64,000 nt of DNA, from the NCBI GenBank assembly GCA_032622095.1, contig CP136061.1, positions 46,633,797-46,697,796 of the forward strand. Reading direction: 5' to 3'. The notes beneath the pieces are model-generated. The model had not been told where the DNA came from, did no database searches, and saw only the letters and a list, made by a program, of their open reading frames with translations. Positions 13,501 to 25,500 of this stretch are shown piece by piece. Source of the stretch: Siphonodentalium dalli. Lineage: Eukaryota; Mollusca; Scaphopoda; Gadilida; Siphonodentaliidae. Within the stretch, counting starts at the first letter, position 1. Every line of letters starts with the position of its first letter. Position numbers and translations under genes: made by a program.

Positions 13501-16500
13501 TTGAAATTGTGTGGCTGTCAATTGCAGCATGAGGTCCCCCAGAGGGTGAATTTATTGATGCTACCACCCATAGCGGGCTAGCATCACTAAACTCACCCTT
13601 TGGGGACCTCATTCTGCTTAGGCCTCATCTTCTGGGAAGTATCTATAGTCTCAAATTTACATTGTTTTAGTTACATGTTCAGTTTCTATATTCCATAATT
13701 TGCAGATGATCAATTGAATAATCAAGATGACCAATGGGTGAACATCACCAACTTCAACTTGGGAACTTTAATCTGACACTTGGTCTCCCATAGCAGTTGG
13801 GTCCTCAGCAGATTGAGGTTCCCAGAGGGTGAATTTAGTGATGCTAGCCCATCGTGCGAGATAGCATCATTAAATTTACCCTCTGGTGACCTCATTCTGC
13901 AAAATGAAGACACACTATTTCAAGCCTTGACCTTCACTAGACATATCCTTGAATGAATTTGTAATTTCGTTTTATTTTCCAGGTAAACTGAATGTTGATG
14001 AAGATGTCTGGTTTAAATTTCAAATCAAGAGTCAACATTTTACAAGTGACACCACAGCAGGTAAGAATTATTGATTTGGGTTTCTTCTTTTTTTACCTGA
14101 AAATACATAAAAGTATCACTTAAAAAACGGGACGTATTATGTTATTGGTCCGTCTGTCTGCGTTGGGGTGTCCGGCCATCCATCCATCTATGTTCTGTCC
14201 ATCCATCCATTTGCATTTCTTGTTTCCAGATGATGCAGAGCATCACTAAATTCACCCTCTGGGGACCTCATTATGCATAGGCCTCATCTGCTACAGGAAA
14301 CCTAGTTTCATATTTAAGTTCCAGACGGTGAATATTGTGATGTGAACCCAATGGGCACCTCAATTATGCCATGTGTCGTCTGCTAATTTGGGGATATAGA
14401 GAAATTAAACTAAAAAAGAAAAAGCTAAAGAAACTAAAAAGCTTGTTAATTTGATAATAAGGATACTTGCCATAGAAGATGAGGCCTAAGCAGAATGAAG
14501 TCCCCAGTTGGTGAATTTAGTGATGCTAGCCTGCTGTGCGGAGTAGCCTCACTAAATTCACCCTGTGAGGACCTCATTCTGCAATTGGCCGGAGCCATAT
14601 ATTCAGGCCTGATTAGTGTTACCAAATATAATTTAAATTGTAAACATTTATTCCAGGTACAGAAACAAGTAAATGCTATAAGAGTCTCCCCAAACTGTCC
14701 CGACAGTTTAATGATTCAGTCGTCTTGCCACTGGTCCAGGCACTCAGACAAGGTATCTAACACAAGACAAATTTTATAAGAGTTTCCCAGATTATATTAT
14801 ATTATTCATTATTAGTCCACTACTGAATAAGATTGTATGGTATAAATTGGCATAATATACAAGTGGCCTTTGAACTGACAGGCTTTTCTTTCACAAATAT
14901 TTCAGAACAAAATAGCTTGTTGTGACCTCCCTTTCAAGATTAATTAAAGGGATGGCCCAGGTTTCAATTTCTCGAGCTGATGTATTGGATATAATATTTG
15001 GTATTTGTAATCAGAAAATTTATTTTGTCACTTTTTAATTAATTCAATCTTGAATTTCACTTATGAGGAATACATAGAGAATCTCTAAGTCAATTGACCG
15101 AGTGCCAAGCCTTGAAATAGTGTGTCTGTCATTTGCAGAATGAGGTTCCCAGAGGGTGAATTTAGTGATGCTACCCTGCATAGCGGGCTAGCATCACCAA
15201 ATTCACCCTCTGGGAACCTCATTCTGCTTAGGTGTAAGCAGAATGAGGTCCACAGAGGGTGAATTTGGTGATGCTAGCCCGCTATGCGGGGTAGCATCAC
15301 TAAATTCACCCTCTGTGGACCTCATTCTGCAAATAACAGGCACACTATTTCAAGGCTTGCAGAGTGCACTATATTCAATTCGAACTGTGCTTTAGCGAGG
15401 CCCGAATTGAATTTAGTGGACGACGTTAATAAATTTTGTATATAATTGCGACAAATTTGAGATCCTTTTTATCACAGTTTAACAAGTTAAAATGATCTCG
15501 AAATGGCTGGGGTAAAAAAAAATTAATTTTTAATGATTTCCTTATTACAACTAAAGAGGAAGTGAAGACACATTCAAGAAAAAATAAAGTTTCATTTTAA
15601 ATGTGCCTTTTCATGTTGACAAGATTGTTCAATCACCCTTATCATCCATGTTTATCTCACAGTCAACACTAAATAACCCAACACAAATTTAATATCATAA
15701 TATTATTCTAATTAACATAATAACATTGAACGATATCATTGCACTTATCTCTTACGTTACTGCACATGCCAATAATCAGTGTTTCCGCTAGGGGGTAGGG
15801 GAATGGGGCCGGTTTGTAGATAGGGGAAAACACGAACACCTGCTTCGAAAATTTTGAAAAGTGCAACACTAGAAATGCATTGTCCTGCAGAACGCGAATT
15901 ACGATTATAATTCTGGTATGTATACATTCTCAAAATTAAAACAAGAAATGTAACAATTTATGTGATACAACAGTCAGTCAATTAAGTTGATTAACCACAT
16001 TATTGTGGTTGAACTGAGTGAAATAAAAACAAACTTTTAACTGAGACTAAATTTAGATTTATTTTTTATTTCCGGTGGGTAGAATAATTAAATGTACTAT
16101 GATATTTCGTACCAGTTAAAAGTCAACTATACTCTTGAGGAGGTGCCTCGCCAAGTCATCAAGGGAAGTTCATGACCAACAGTAACATTCACTCGTCTTT
16201 TAAAAATTCATTCGATCTACGAACACTGGTTTAAAAAGCTCGGAACTATTTTGTTGTTGCATTCAATCATTTGGGGTCACACAATTGAAATTACCTCGAG
16301 AGAATTGCTGCTATCGGCGGGAAAGTGTTGGCTATGATGCTTCATTGGGCGGGAGAGGGGGGTCACACAATTGATATTGACTCGAGATAATTGCTATATA
16401 AAGATTTGTACTTGGTAACCAACGAAGCTATGATGCTTCATTGGTAGAGTTACGTCACAAATATCGCATTCGCATCGTACACAAAATATATCGTTTCGGG

Positions 16501-19500
16501 CTATATATTACGAATCGATATACTGAAGGTTTTACGGTTACACGAAATTCCAGGGTTTTCAAGGAGTTTGCATTAAAACAAAGGGTTCAAGGGCCCTGGG
16601 AGGGGAATGCGTCAGGGGAAAATCAGAGAAAAACTTTGCTAGGGGAAAACTTGGCTAGGGGAACGGGGCCGTCAAAGGGACCGCCTGCCGGTATAGCGGA
16701 ATCCCTGCAATAATACACGTGTGTCTTACTAATAATTATGAGGCTAATTAGGGGCTGATGTGATAAATATATTTATTTAATAGCAGACATATCTTTAATT
16801 ATTTCTATTCCACTAGATTGGGATTGTAGATATATTTATCCTATGGGTTCTGATATATGATATGAATGTAATATACGACTATGTATCAATTAAACAAGTA
16901 TTCCCAAATTTAACAGGTTCATTTCGAAAACAACTGACAGAAATCACTAACTAAATCACATTCTATGTGAGATTTCATCATAAAGCTGGGTACCCAGATA
17001 TAAATTATAAAAGCTGGGTACTCAACTGAAAATTAGAAAAAGCTTGGTACCCAACTGTACGGAATGAGGTAACAGTTACCATTTCAGCCATAATTAGCTG
17101 GGAGATCAATGTACTCTGTTGAGTTGGATATTCAGGGATTCGAGCATGAGAACAGTTTGTGAGCCATTGTAATTCAATCCACCAAAACAATTCATAGAAA
17201 CTATATGAAACGCGTTTTTTATCGGCATTACATGCCGTGAAGTGAGATATCCTTTTCAGCGATAAATCTTTGGGTACGTTCCATGGGTTTACTCAGAACA
17301 GCGCCCAAACAACTTCCTGTCAACAATATGTATAGTAAATGTCTGTGAGCTGTTGACTCAATTACAAGAATCCTGGCTGCACAGTGACATATTTTACGCT
17401 TGTTGTAATGACACAGTGCTTCATTCATCATCTATTGACCAATCAGCGCTGATACTGGTGAAGCGAAAACTAAAGTTAGCAACTCTTGATCAATCAGAAT
17501 GCGTGTTTCAGGGACAAATATTCAAATTGAGTTTATATAATTATAATTGTAATTCAATTGAGTATTTGTCACTAAAAACAAGCATTCTGATTGGCCGAGA
17601 GTGGCTAACTTTAGTTTTCGGTTCACCGACATCGGCTGCTTCAGCGTGCATCAAATCTGAATGTAGCATGGTAAAATTTCATCAGCGCAGACCGGAGTAG
17701 CGAGATGAACACACCCGCGCATTGTTGTCTATAGATACCGTTCATCGGCCGCTTCAGCGTGCATCAAATCTGAATGTAGTTTGGTAAAATTTCATCGGCG
17801 CAGAATGGAGTAATGAAACGAGCCAACTCGCCCCACAGGAAATTGTGACGGAGCAGTGTTCTGAGTAACGCAATGAACAAACACAACGATTTGTGCACGG
17901 TGACAACGGCAAAATGAAAATCTCGATTCGTGTCATGAAAATGACTAAATGTTACTTTTTATACAGTTTTTTTTGCAAAGTCACAAACTGTTTTCATGCT
18001 CGAATCCCAGAATGTACAACTCAACAGGGTACATTTATCTCCTAAATATGCTATACTAGCTGATGAGCCCGACGTTGTCCGGGCTATTCAAAAACCAAAT
18101 TTCAAGTCGATAGCTCTACCCGTTTCCGATATCTGGTCTGCGCATGCCCGAAGCTGGCGTCGCACGGGCTCGGCGACCCGATAAAATTCGTATCCGGGGC
18201 AAGATACATTCACATAGCAAATTTCAAGTCGATAGCTCCACCCGTTTCCGAGATCTTGTCTGCGCATGGGCGAAGCGGGCGCCGCACGGGCTCGCCAATA
18301 TGACAACGTCCACCGCCTGGTCAAACCACACACATGTACCAAGTTTCGTCCCGATCGGTCGAGAATCGTAGATTTGTACCCGTTTCCAAGATCTCGTCTG
18401 CGCATGCGCGAAGCTGGCGTCGCACGGGCTCGGCGACCTGATAAAATTCGTATCCGAGGCAAGATACATTCACATACCAAATTTCAAGTCGATAGCTCCA
18501 CCCGTTTCCGAGATCTCGTCTGCGCATGCGCGAAGCTGACGTCGCACGGGCTCGGCGACCCGATAAAATTCGTATCCGGGACAAGATACACTCACATTCC
18601 AAATTTCAAGTCGATAGCTCCGCCCGTTTCCGAGATCTTGTCTGCGCATGCGCGAAGCTGGCGTCGCACGGGCTCGGCGACCCGATAAAATTTGTATCCG
18701 GGGCAAGATACATTCACATAGCAAATTTCAATTGATAGCTCCACCCGTTTCCGAGATCTCGTCTGCGCATTATTAACCCTTTCATGACAGGAGCTGTGCT
18801 GGTTCAACATTAAAGACCCTGTGCTGGTGCATTCTCTTTCTCCCATATGGAGCCTCGCATATATAAGAGAATGCATGGGCTTACACAGTCAAAGAAAATA
18901 TTGTTTGGCCAATGTATTCTCTTATATATGCGAGGCTCCCTATGGGAGACTCGCTTGTATAAGAATGCATTGGCACAGGATTTTCACAAAATTTCAGGAA
19001 GCTCCAGTCACAGAAGGGTTAATGAAAATATATTTTATACTCATGTTAAAATTAGCATATTTTTTTATTTCCAGCTGTGGGGTTACCTATAAAGTCAGGA
19101 ATAACAGCCCTCCCCTATGAGGTTAAGGTTGGTATTTATAATATAATAACAGCACCATAATGGGCTTGTATAATATAACTGTTGGTTCATCCTTCGGAGA
19201 ATTAAAAAACATGACAGAATAAATCAGTAAACATTGATGATATGTTATTTACAAAACCAAATAAAATGCATGTACGTCAGTTGTATTGTCTATTCTATTT
19301 CGGGAGGAGAACCTTAACCAAATAGTGAATGGCCCATTTTATTACAATTTCCTGCCTATCGCAAACTAAAAAGAAAGCCTTGAAATATTGTGTCTGTCAT
19401 TTGCAGAAGGAGGTCCCAAGAGGGTGAATTTAGTGATGCTACCCCGTAAAGCAGGCTAGCATCACCAAATTCATCCTTTGGGGACATCAGTCTGCTTAGG

Positions 19501-22500
19501 CCTCATCTTCTGAGAAGTGTCTATAGTCTCAAATTAACATTGTTTTCAGTTTCTTTTCCCCTTGTGTTCAGTTTCTATATCCCATAATATGCAGAAGATA
19601 AAATGCATTATCGAGGTGCCCAATGGGTGAGCATCACCAACTTCAACTGGGGAACTTCAATCTGATCCTAGGTCTCTCATAGCATTTGAGGCCTCAGCAG
19701 ATTGAGGTCCCCAGAGTGTGAATTTGGTGATGCTAGCCCACTGTGCGGTGTTGCATAACTAAATTCACCCTCTGGGGACCTCATTCTGCAAATTTCAGAC
19801 ACACTTTTTCCAGACTTGATTGATGTGCTTAAATAGGGGCTGTACGCTAAATTCGGCCATTTATGGGACCTTTTCTTCTTGTGTATAATAGGAGATGGTC
19901 CCATAAATGACAATACCCAGTTAACATTAATCAGTAGATTAAACTGACTTGTGAAATTCCTTACCTGATACTCTTGTGTCCCAAATAAAAGTGCGGGGTG
20001 GAAATCATTATCTTAAATAAACGAGCAGTGGGTGAATCCTTGTAACTAATGTTTCAGGTGAGATCTGTGGCACGACTTAATATGCATATGTGCAAATACA
20101 CAGTCATCATCATTCAAATGATTTGTCAAGGTAGGTGGACTATTGGTACCTAAAAACTTCATAGTTGCCAAGTAAAGTTCTTACTGATGTTTCTGTAGAA
20201 GTGAGCAAATGAAATCAATGTGCAGACCCAAAATTTTAACCCTTTCATGACTAGCTTCCTGAAATTTAGCAAAAACCATGTGCCAATGCATTCTGTTGTA
20301 TATGCGAGTCTTCTATAGGGTGCATCACATATATAAGAGAATGGTTTGGCCTAACAATATTTACCTTGACCTTGTAAGCCATTGCATTCTCTTATGTACG
20401 TGAGGCTGTCTATGGAGACTCGAATATATAAGAGAATGCTCTGCCACAGAGTCTTTAATGCTGCACCAGCGCAGCTCCCGCCATGAAAGGGTTAATATGC
20501 AGAGCGTAATTTTATTTTGGAAGTTAATAGATGTGGGTGTTTGTTTATGTTATGTTTATTTGGAACACTACAGTAAATAATGTATTTTTGAATTATTGAA
20601 TCAATATATTTTTGCAGATTAGACTGTTCAGCATTCTTGATGATGGCTGTGTCCTCAACATTGGTGCTACATGTAAGGAGCTTAAAATCGTGTGTAAAGA
20701 CAGGGCTATATGGAGAGCGCTGTTCCTCAGGAGATTCGGGAGTGAGTGTCAATCAAACATACCCACGATGCTTTGTATTATATTGTTTATTAGGCGTTAT
20801 ACTAGAAACACAATTACAAGTACAAACAATTGTTTCATGATCACTGGTTCTTCAGATGAATAAATAAGACTTGTGGGAGATGTTTCCATATCTATCCTAA
20901 TACCTGGATGAAAATTGCTTATACTTCAGCCTAGAGTTTTTTCGGTTATAGGGGAGAAGTGTACTGTTATTTGGGAGAATTCATAAAGGGTAAAGTTCAT
21001 TTTACACCCCAACATCACCAATATCTATGATTATGGGTATTATGTAGCACAAGAGCCCATTTATAAAACCATTATAGTGAGTAAGAACACCAGTATAATC
21101 ACTAAATAGACTGGTATATGCTGTTGGGATATATATATGCATACTGGTATATGAGAGAGAAGTCCCTGTGACTAACATAGGGAGAAGAGGCACATTTTAG
21201 GGAGAAGTTGTCTCCCAAGTCAACCTCTAGGCTGGTTCCTGCTATGTCCGTAGCATTTTTATGTTTACCCATACCATAGTATGGTAAACATAGTGTCGTT
21301 GCCCGGATTGACCACTCGTCGTTGGTCCGTCTGTCCATCCGTCTGTCCGTCTGTCTGTCCGTAGACACTTTACGAGTAATGCGATAACTCAAACATTTTC
21401 TATCCGATCGAAACCAAATTTTGTATATGGGTTTCTCAGCCTAAAATACAGATCGAGTTCGAATTTGGGTTTGATCCGAGATTTTGTTACAGAGTTATGG
21501 CCCTTTTTCAACTTAGAATTAACGCATTCTGCCATAACTCAAACATTTTGTATCTGATTGGAACCAAATTTGGTATGCGAGTTTCAGAGCCCAAAATACA
21601 GATCGAGTTCGAATATGGGTTTGATCCGATTTATTTTAAAGGAGTTATGACCCTTTTTCGAAAATAAAATTAAAAAAACAAAAATCCGATGCTATAACCA
21701 AAGTATATTTTGTCCGATTGTGTTCATATTTGATATGTAGGTTTATGATGACATGCCCCTCATCTGTATATTTTTTGGTATTGATTGGTTGATCGGTTTA
21801 GAAAATAATTAACCCTTTACACACATGCTATCCAATGCAATAAGTTGAACATATTTCTTCTGATCTGCCTCATATTTCTTACCTAGGTTTTTCTTAGCAC
21901 GTTCTTAGTCTGTATTGTTTTTGGTATTGTTTAATTAACCCTTTTCACTCTTATGTTTACTTAGAATTCACCCAAGCTGCTATGACTCAAAACATTTTTC
22001 ATCTGATCAGCACCAAATTTGGTATATGAATTTATCACCCCTAAATACAGATCGAGTTCGAATATGGGTTTGATCCGATATATTTTAACAGAGTTATGAC
22101 CCTTTATAATTCAAATAATTACTGCTGGGAATTTTAAGAGAACATATCTGGCAGACCATGTGTTATTGAAATGAGTTAATTATCACTATGTCTATGGACA
22201 TGCTATAAAGCCTGATAGTGGTACTCCTGGCTGGCAGGATTTGTTATCATATTAATGTCAAATTGATTGATGGCTATCTGGTGGAGTGCTGTTTTCTGTG
22301 CAATATTCTGCTGAAACAGGTTCATTACTAAAGTTTATGTAAACACTATAGGACACCTATTCTAAAATATTAAATTGGAATAGTCCATTGTTACTTAATT
22401 TGTAGGGATGTTTTACAGACATTGTTGTCTACATACACTGTTGTCTTATCTTAGACAAAAATTTATCCACACATTCCTCAGTTCCATGATGTGATGTCAT

Positions 22501-25500
22501 TGCAAATGATTAACCCTCTCCACACATCATATGGTTTTGAAGCTTTTCGTTTGATCATTCTCCTATATTATGTCCAGGTTGATGGTGATCCACTTTTGAT
22601 TTGCATGGATTTGGGATTAAAATTAAACCATTCCATAGACACATATTATGCGATTGACAGATATAATATTATCCCTTTCACTTTGATCCAGGTTCAGTAA
22701 GGGTTTCAATAAATCACCAATTATATATTCATCATTAGAGGAAATGTCTTATTTTGAAATTCCCTCAGTTGCATTTGGGCTCCAGGGTAATATTAATGGT
22801 GCTGGTATTCTTGAGACTGACTTATTGTATGGGTTTCTAAATCCAATGACATGCTTTGTATAGACTATTTTGTGTTTATCAGTTCATTAGTTTGGGTAAG
22901 ATTAACCCTATTCTATCCGATTTGATAACTCAAATATTTCCATTGACTATGTTTATACATGTAGTTCTTGGCATAGTTGACAAGAACACACCACTAACCT
23001 GCATAGTGAGGGTCATTTGGTTTATTTGCTTAAAAATATTAACATCCTCCGCCAATCCTGTTGACACAATGTGATAACTAAATATTTTTCACATGATCAC
23101 TATATTAAGTGTGAATTGTTGAAACTTTAGCACTCATGAAAAGGTTGATGTAAGGATTTATAAAATTTATAAAAATAGCTAATCGCTATCGCCAAGGTAT
23201 GGGTTAAACATCTGCCGATCGTGATCGGCCTCTCGTTATTCTATTGTCATGGGTTGGTGTCTGTCGTCCGTCCGTCCATGTGTGTGTCAACAAATTCCTT
23301 CGGCACTCCCTACAGGCCGCATCCTTTATCCGATCTTCACCAAACTTTATACATAGCTTCAGGGTGGCCTATAGATGGGATCAATCGAATTTCGATGAAA
23401 AACATGGCCGCCAGCAGTCATCTTGGATTTCAAATTTGCATCCATCGGCACACCCCACATCCTGTATTTATGGCCTGATCATTTATAAATTTTGCAGGCA
23501 CGATTGTGATCGCCTGTACATAGGAGCTATCGATTTGAAAGATTTTTTATGAAAAACTTTGTCGCTGGCAGCCATCCTGGAATTTACTCTTTGCATGACT
23601 AAATCCTTTGGCACACACTACAGACCACATCCCTCATCCGATCATCACCAAAGTTCATATGGATCTTCAGGGTGACCTCTAGATGGGAGCATCCTATTTT
23701 GACCAATATTCATTGAAACACATGGCTGCCAGCGTCCATCTTGGAATTTATTCTTTGTCTGACCATATCCCTCATCCGATCACCACCAAACGTCATATGG
23801 ATTTTCGGGCTGACCTCTAGTTTACTTTCCTTCTTCTTTATCATTCTATTCATTGCTCAGCAAAAAATTATCTCCTTCCCAAGTTGAGCTACCGTGTCAT
23901 TGACACTTTTTTTTCTCTCAATTAAAATAGCAATTTTTACATGGCCTTCATCTGCATACAAATTCGTCACATATTGATAAGGTTGTCTGCATGAGCATAG
24001 TTGAGCCTTGTTGTTTTTATATGTGTTCAAGAGCAAGCCTTGAAATAGTGTGTCTGTCATTTGCATCATTAAATTCACCCTCTCAAATTAACATTGTTTT
24101 TAGTTACCTTACTTTTTCCCTTCTGTTCAGTTTCTATTTGCCCTAATTTGCAGAAGATAAAATGCATAATCAAGGTGACCAATGGCTGAACATCACCAAC
24201 TTCAACTGGGGGACTTCAATATGATCCTAGGTCTCCCTAGCAGTTGACACCTCAGCAGAATGAGGTCCACAGAGGGTGTATTTGGTGATGCTACACTGCT
24301 GTGCGTGATAGCATCACTCAATTCATTCTCTCGGGACCTCATTCTGCAATTGACAGACACATTATTTCAAGGCAGGTTTAGGAGAGGAATTGTCCAGCGC
24401 TTGCTCCCCTCGATCCCATTTCCAATGATGTGAGCATGGTACATTCAAGTGCATTTGGTAAATAAGTTTAAACTATCAACATAGTGAGTGAAAAACTTGG
24501 CTTTTGTATAATACATGTGTAATCGGACCAACTTTTACTTGTAATTGTGACTACTGTATCACAGAAACATCCATCATGTAACTTGAATACTTAAGAATTT
24601 ATTTTACAGGCAAAGACAACAACAATCTGAACCAACACTGGCTAGAGGTAGGTGTCACACAATACATAGATCGAATAATGGGTTTACATTGTTCTAATTG
24701 TTTACTTTGGGGATAAACAGACTGTTGAGTTGGATATTCGGGGATTTGAGCATGAAAACTGATTGCGAGCCAGACAGCCAGCCTGCCGGCTTGTTCGCAA
24801 AGTGTTTTCAGGCTCAAATCCTCTGATATTCAATGAAACAGGGTAAGTTTATCCCCTTGTAATACAATCTCAACCAAAAACCAAATAATTTAAAGGTACT
24901 CAATCTGATCAGATGCTACCACATTACTATTTCTTTGGCTTCGGGGGTAAAAACTAATTGATTCGAGTCGAGGAACCCACCCATCAAAGCTCAGAGTGAT
25001 CAGATATAAATTTTTTAAGTTTGTTAATTTCTCAGAAACACGTGGTCAAACTGAAAAATTGCGGATGAAGATGGATAATTCTAAAATCAAGTGGTAATAA
25101 TAACCACTTGATTTTAGAGTTATCCATCTTCATCCGCAATGTGTCCGTTTGACCACGTGTTTCCGGGCCACATCTCAAGAAAACTTCACGAAAAACACTT
25201 TGATCGCTGTAACAAGACAAGATTATGACAAAAGCTAGGTATTAATCATCTGCTGTTTGTTTGCTTCCAGGAGTATAAGATCCAGTACAGAAAGTACAAG
25301 GAATGGATTCGAATGACAGAAGAGATAACCTTAGTTACGCCACACCCACACTGGGGCAGCCACCACCCTGAGCAATCCTGGACGCCACCCACATTCGGAA
25401 TGATAGGTGGTGATTACGATCTCAATCCAAACTTCAACAGTAAGTTTCTGCTGATGTTTTTCAACAGATATGTGCAAGCCTTGAAATAGTGTCTGTAATT

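Noticed and set aside
18060-18772. Long overlapping ORFs on both strands (e.g. peptides with SRARATPASRMRRRDLGNG and READVARARRPDKIRIR)
   Set aside because: They are translations of the 122-bp GC-rich tandem repeat; the same peptide recurs each unit and both strands are open, so this is composition, not a gene.
18060-18772. CRISPR-like array
   Set aside because: Units are contiguous 122-bp tandem repeats without unique spacers, in an intron-bearing animal gene. The 52-bp array at 28176 was rejected for the same reason.
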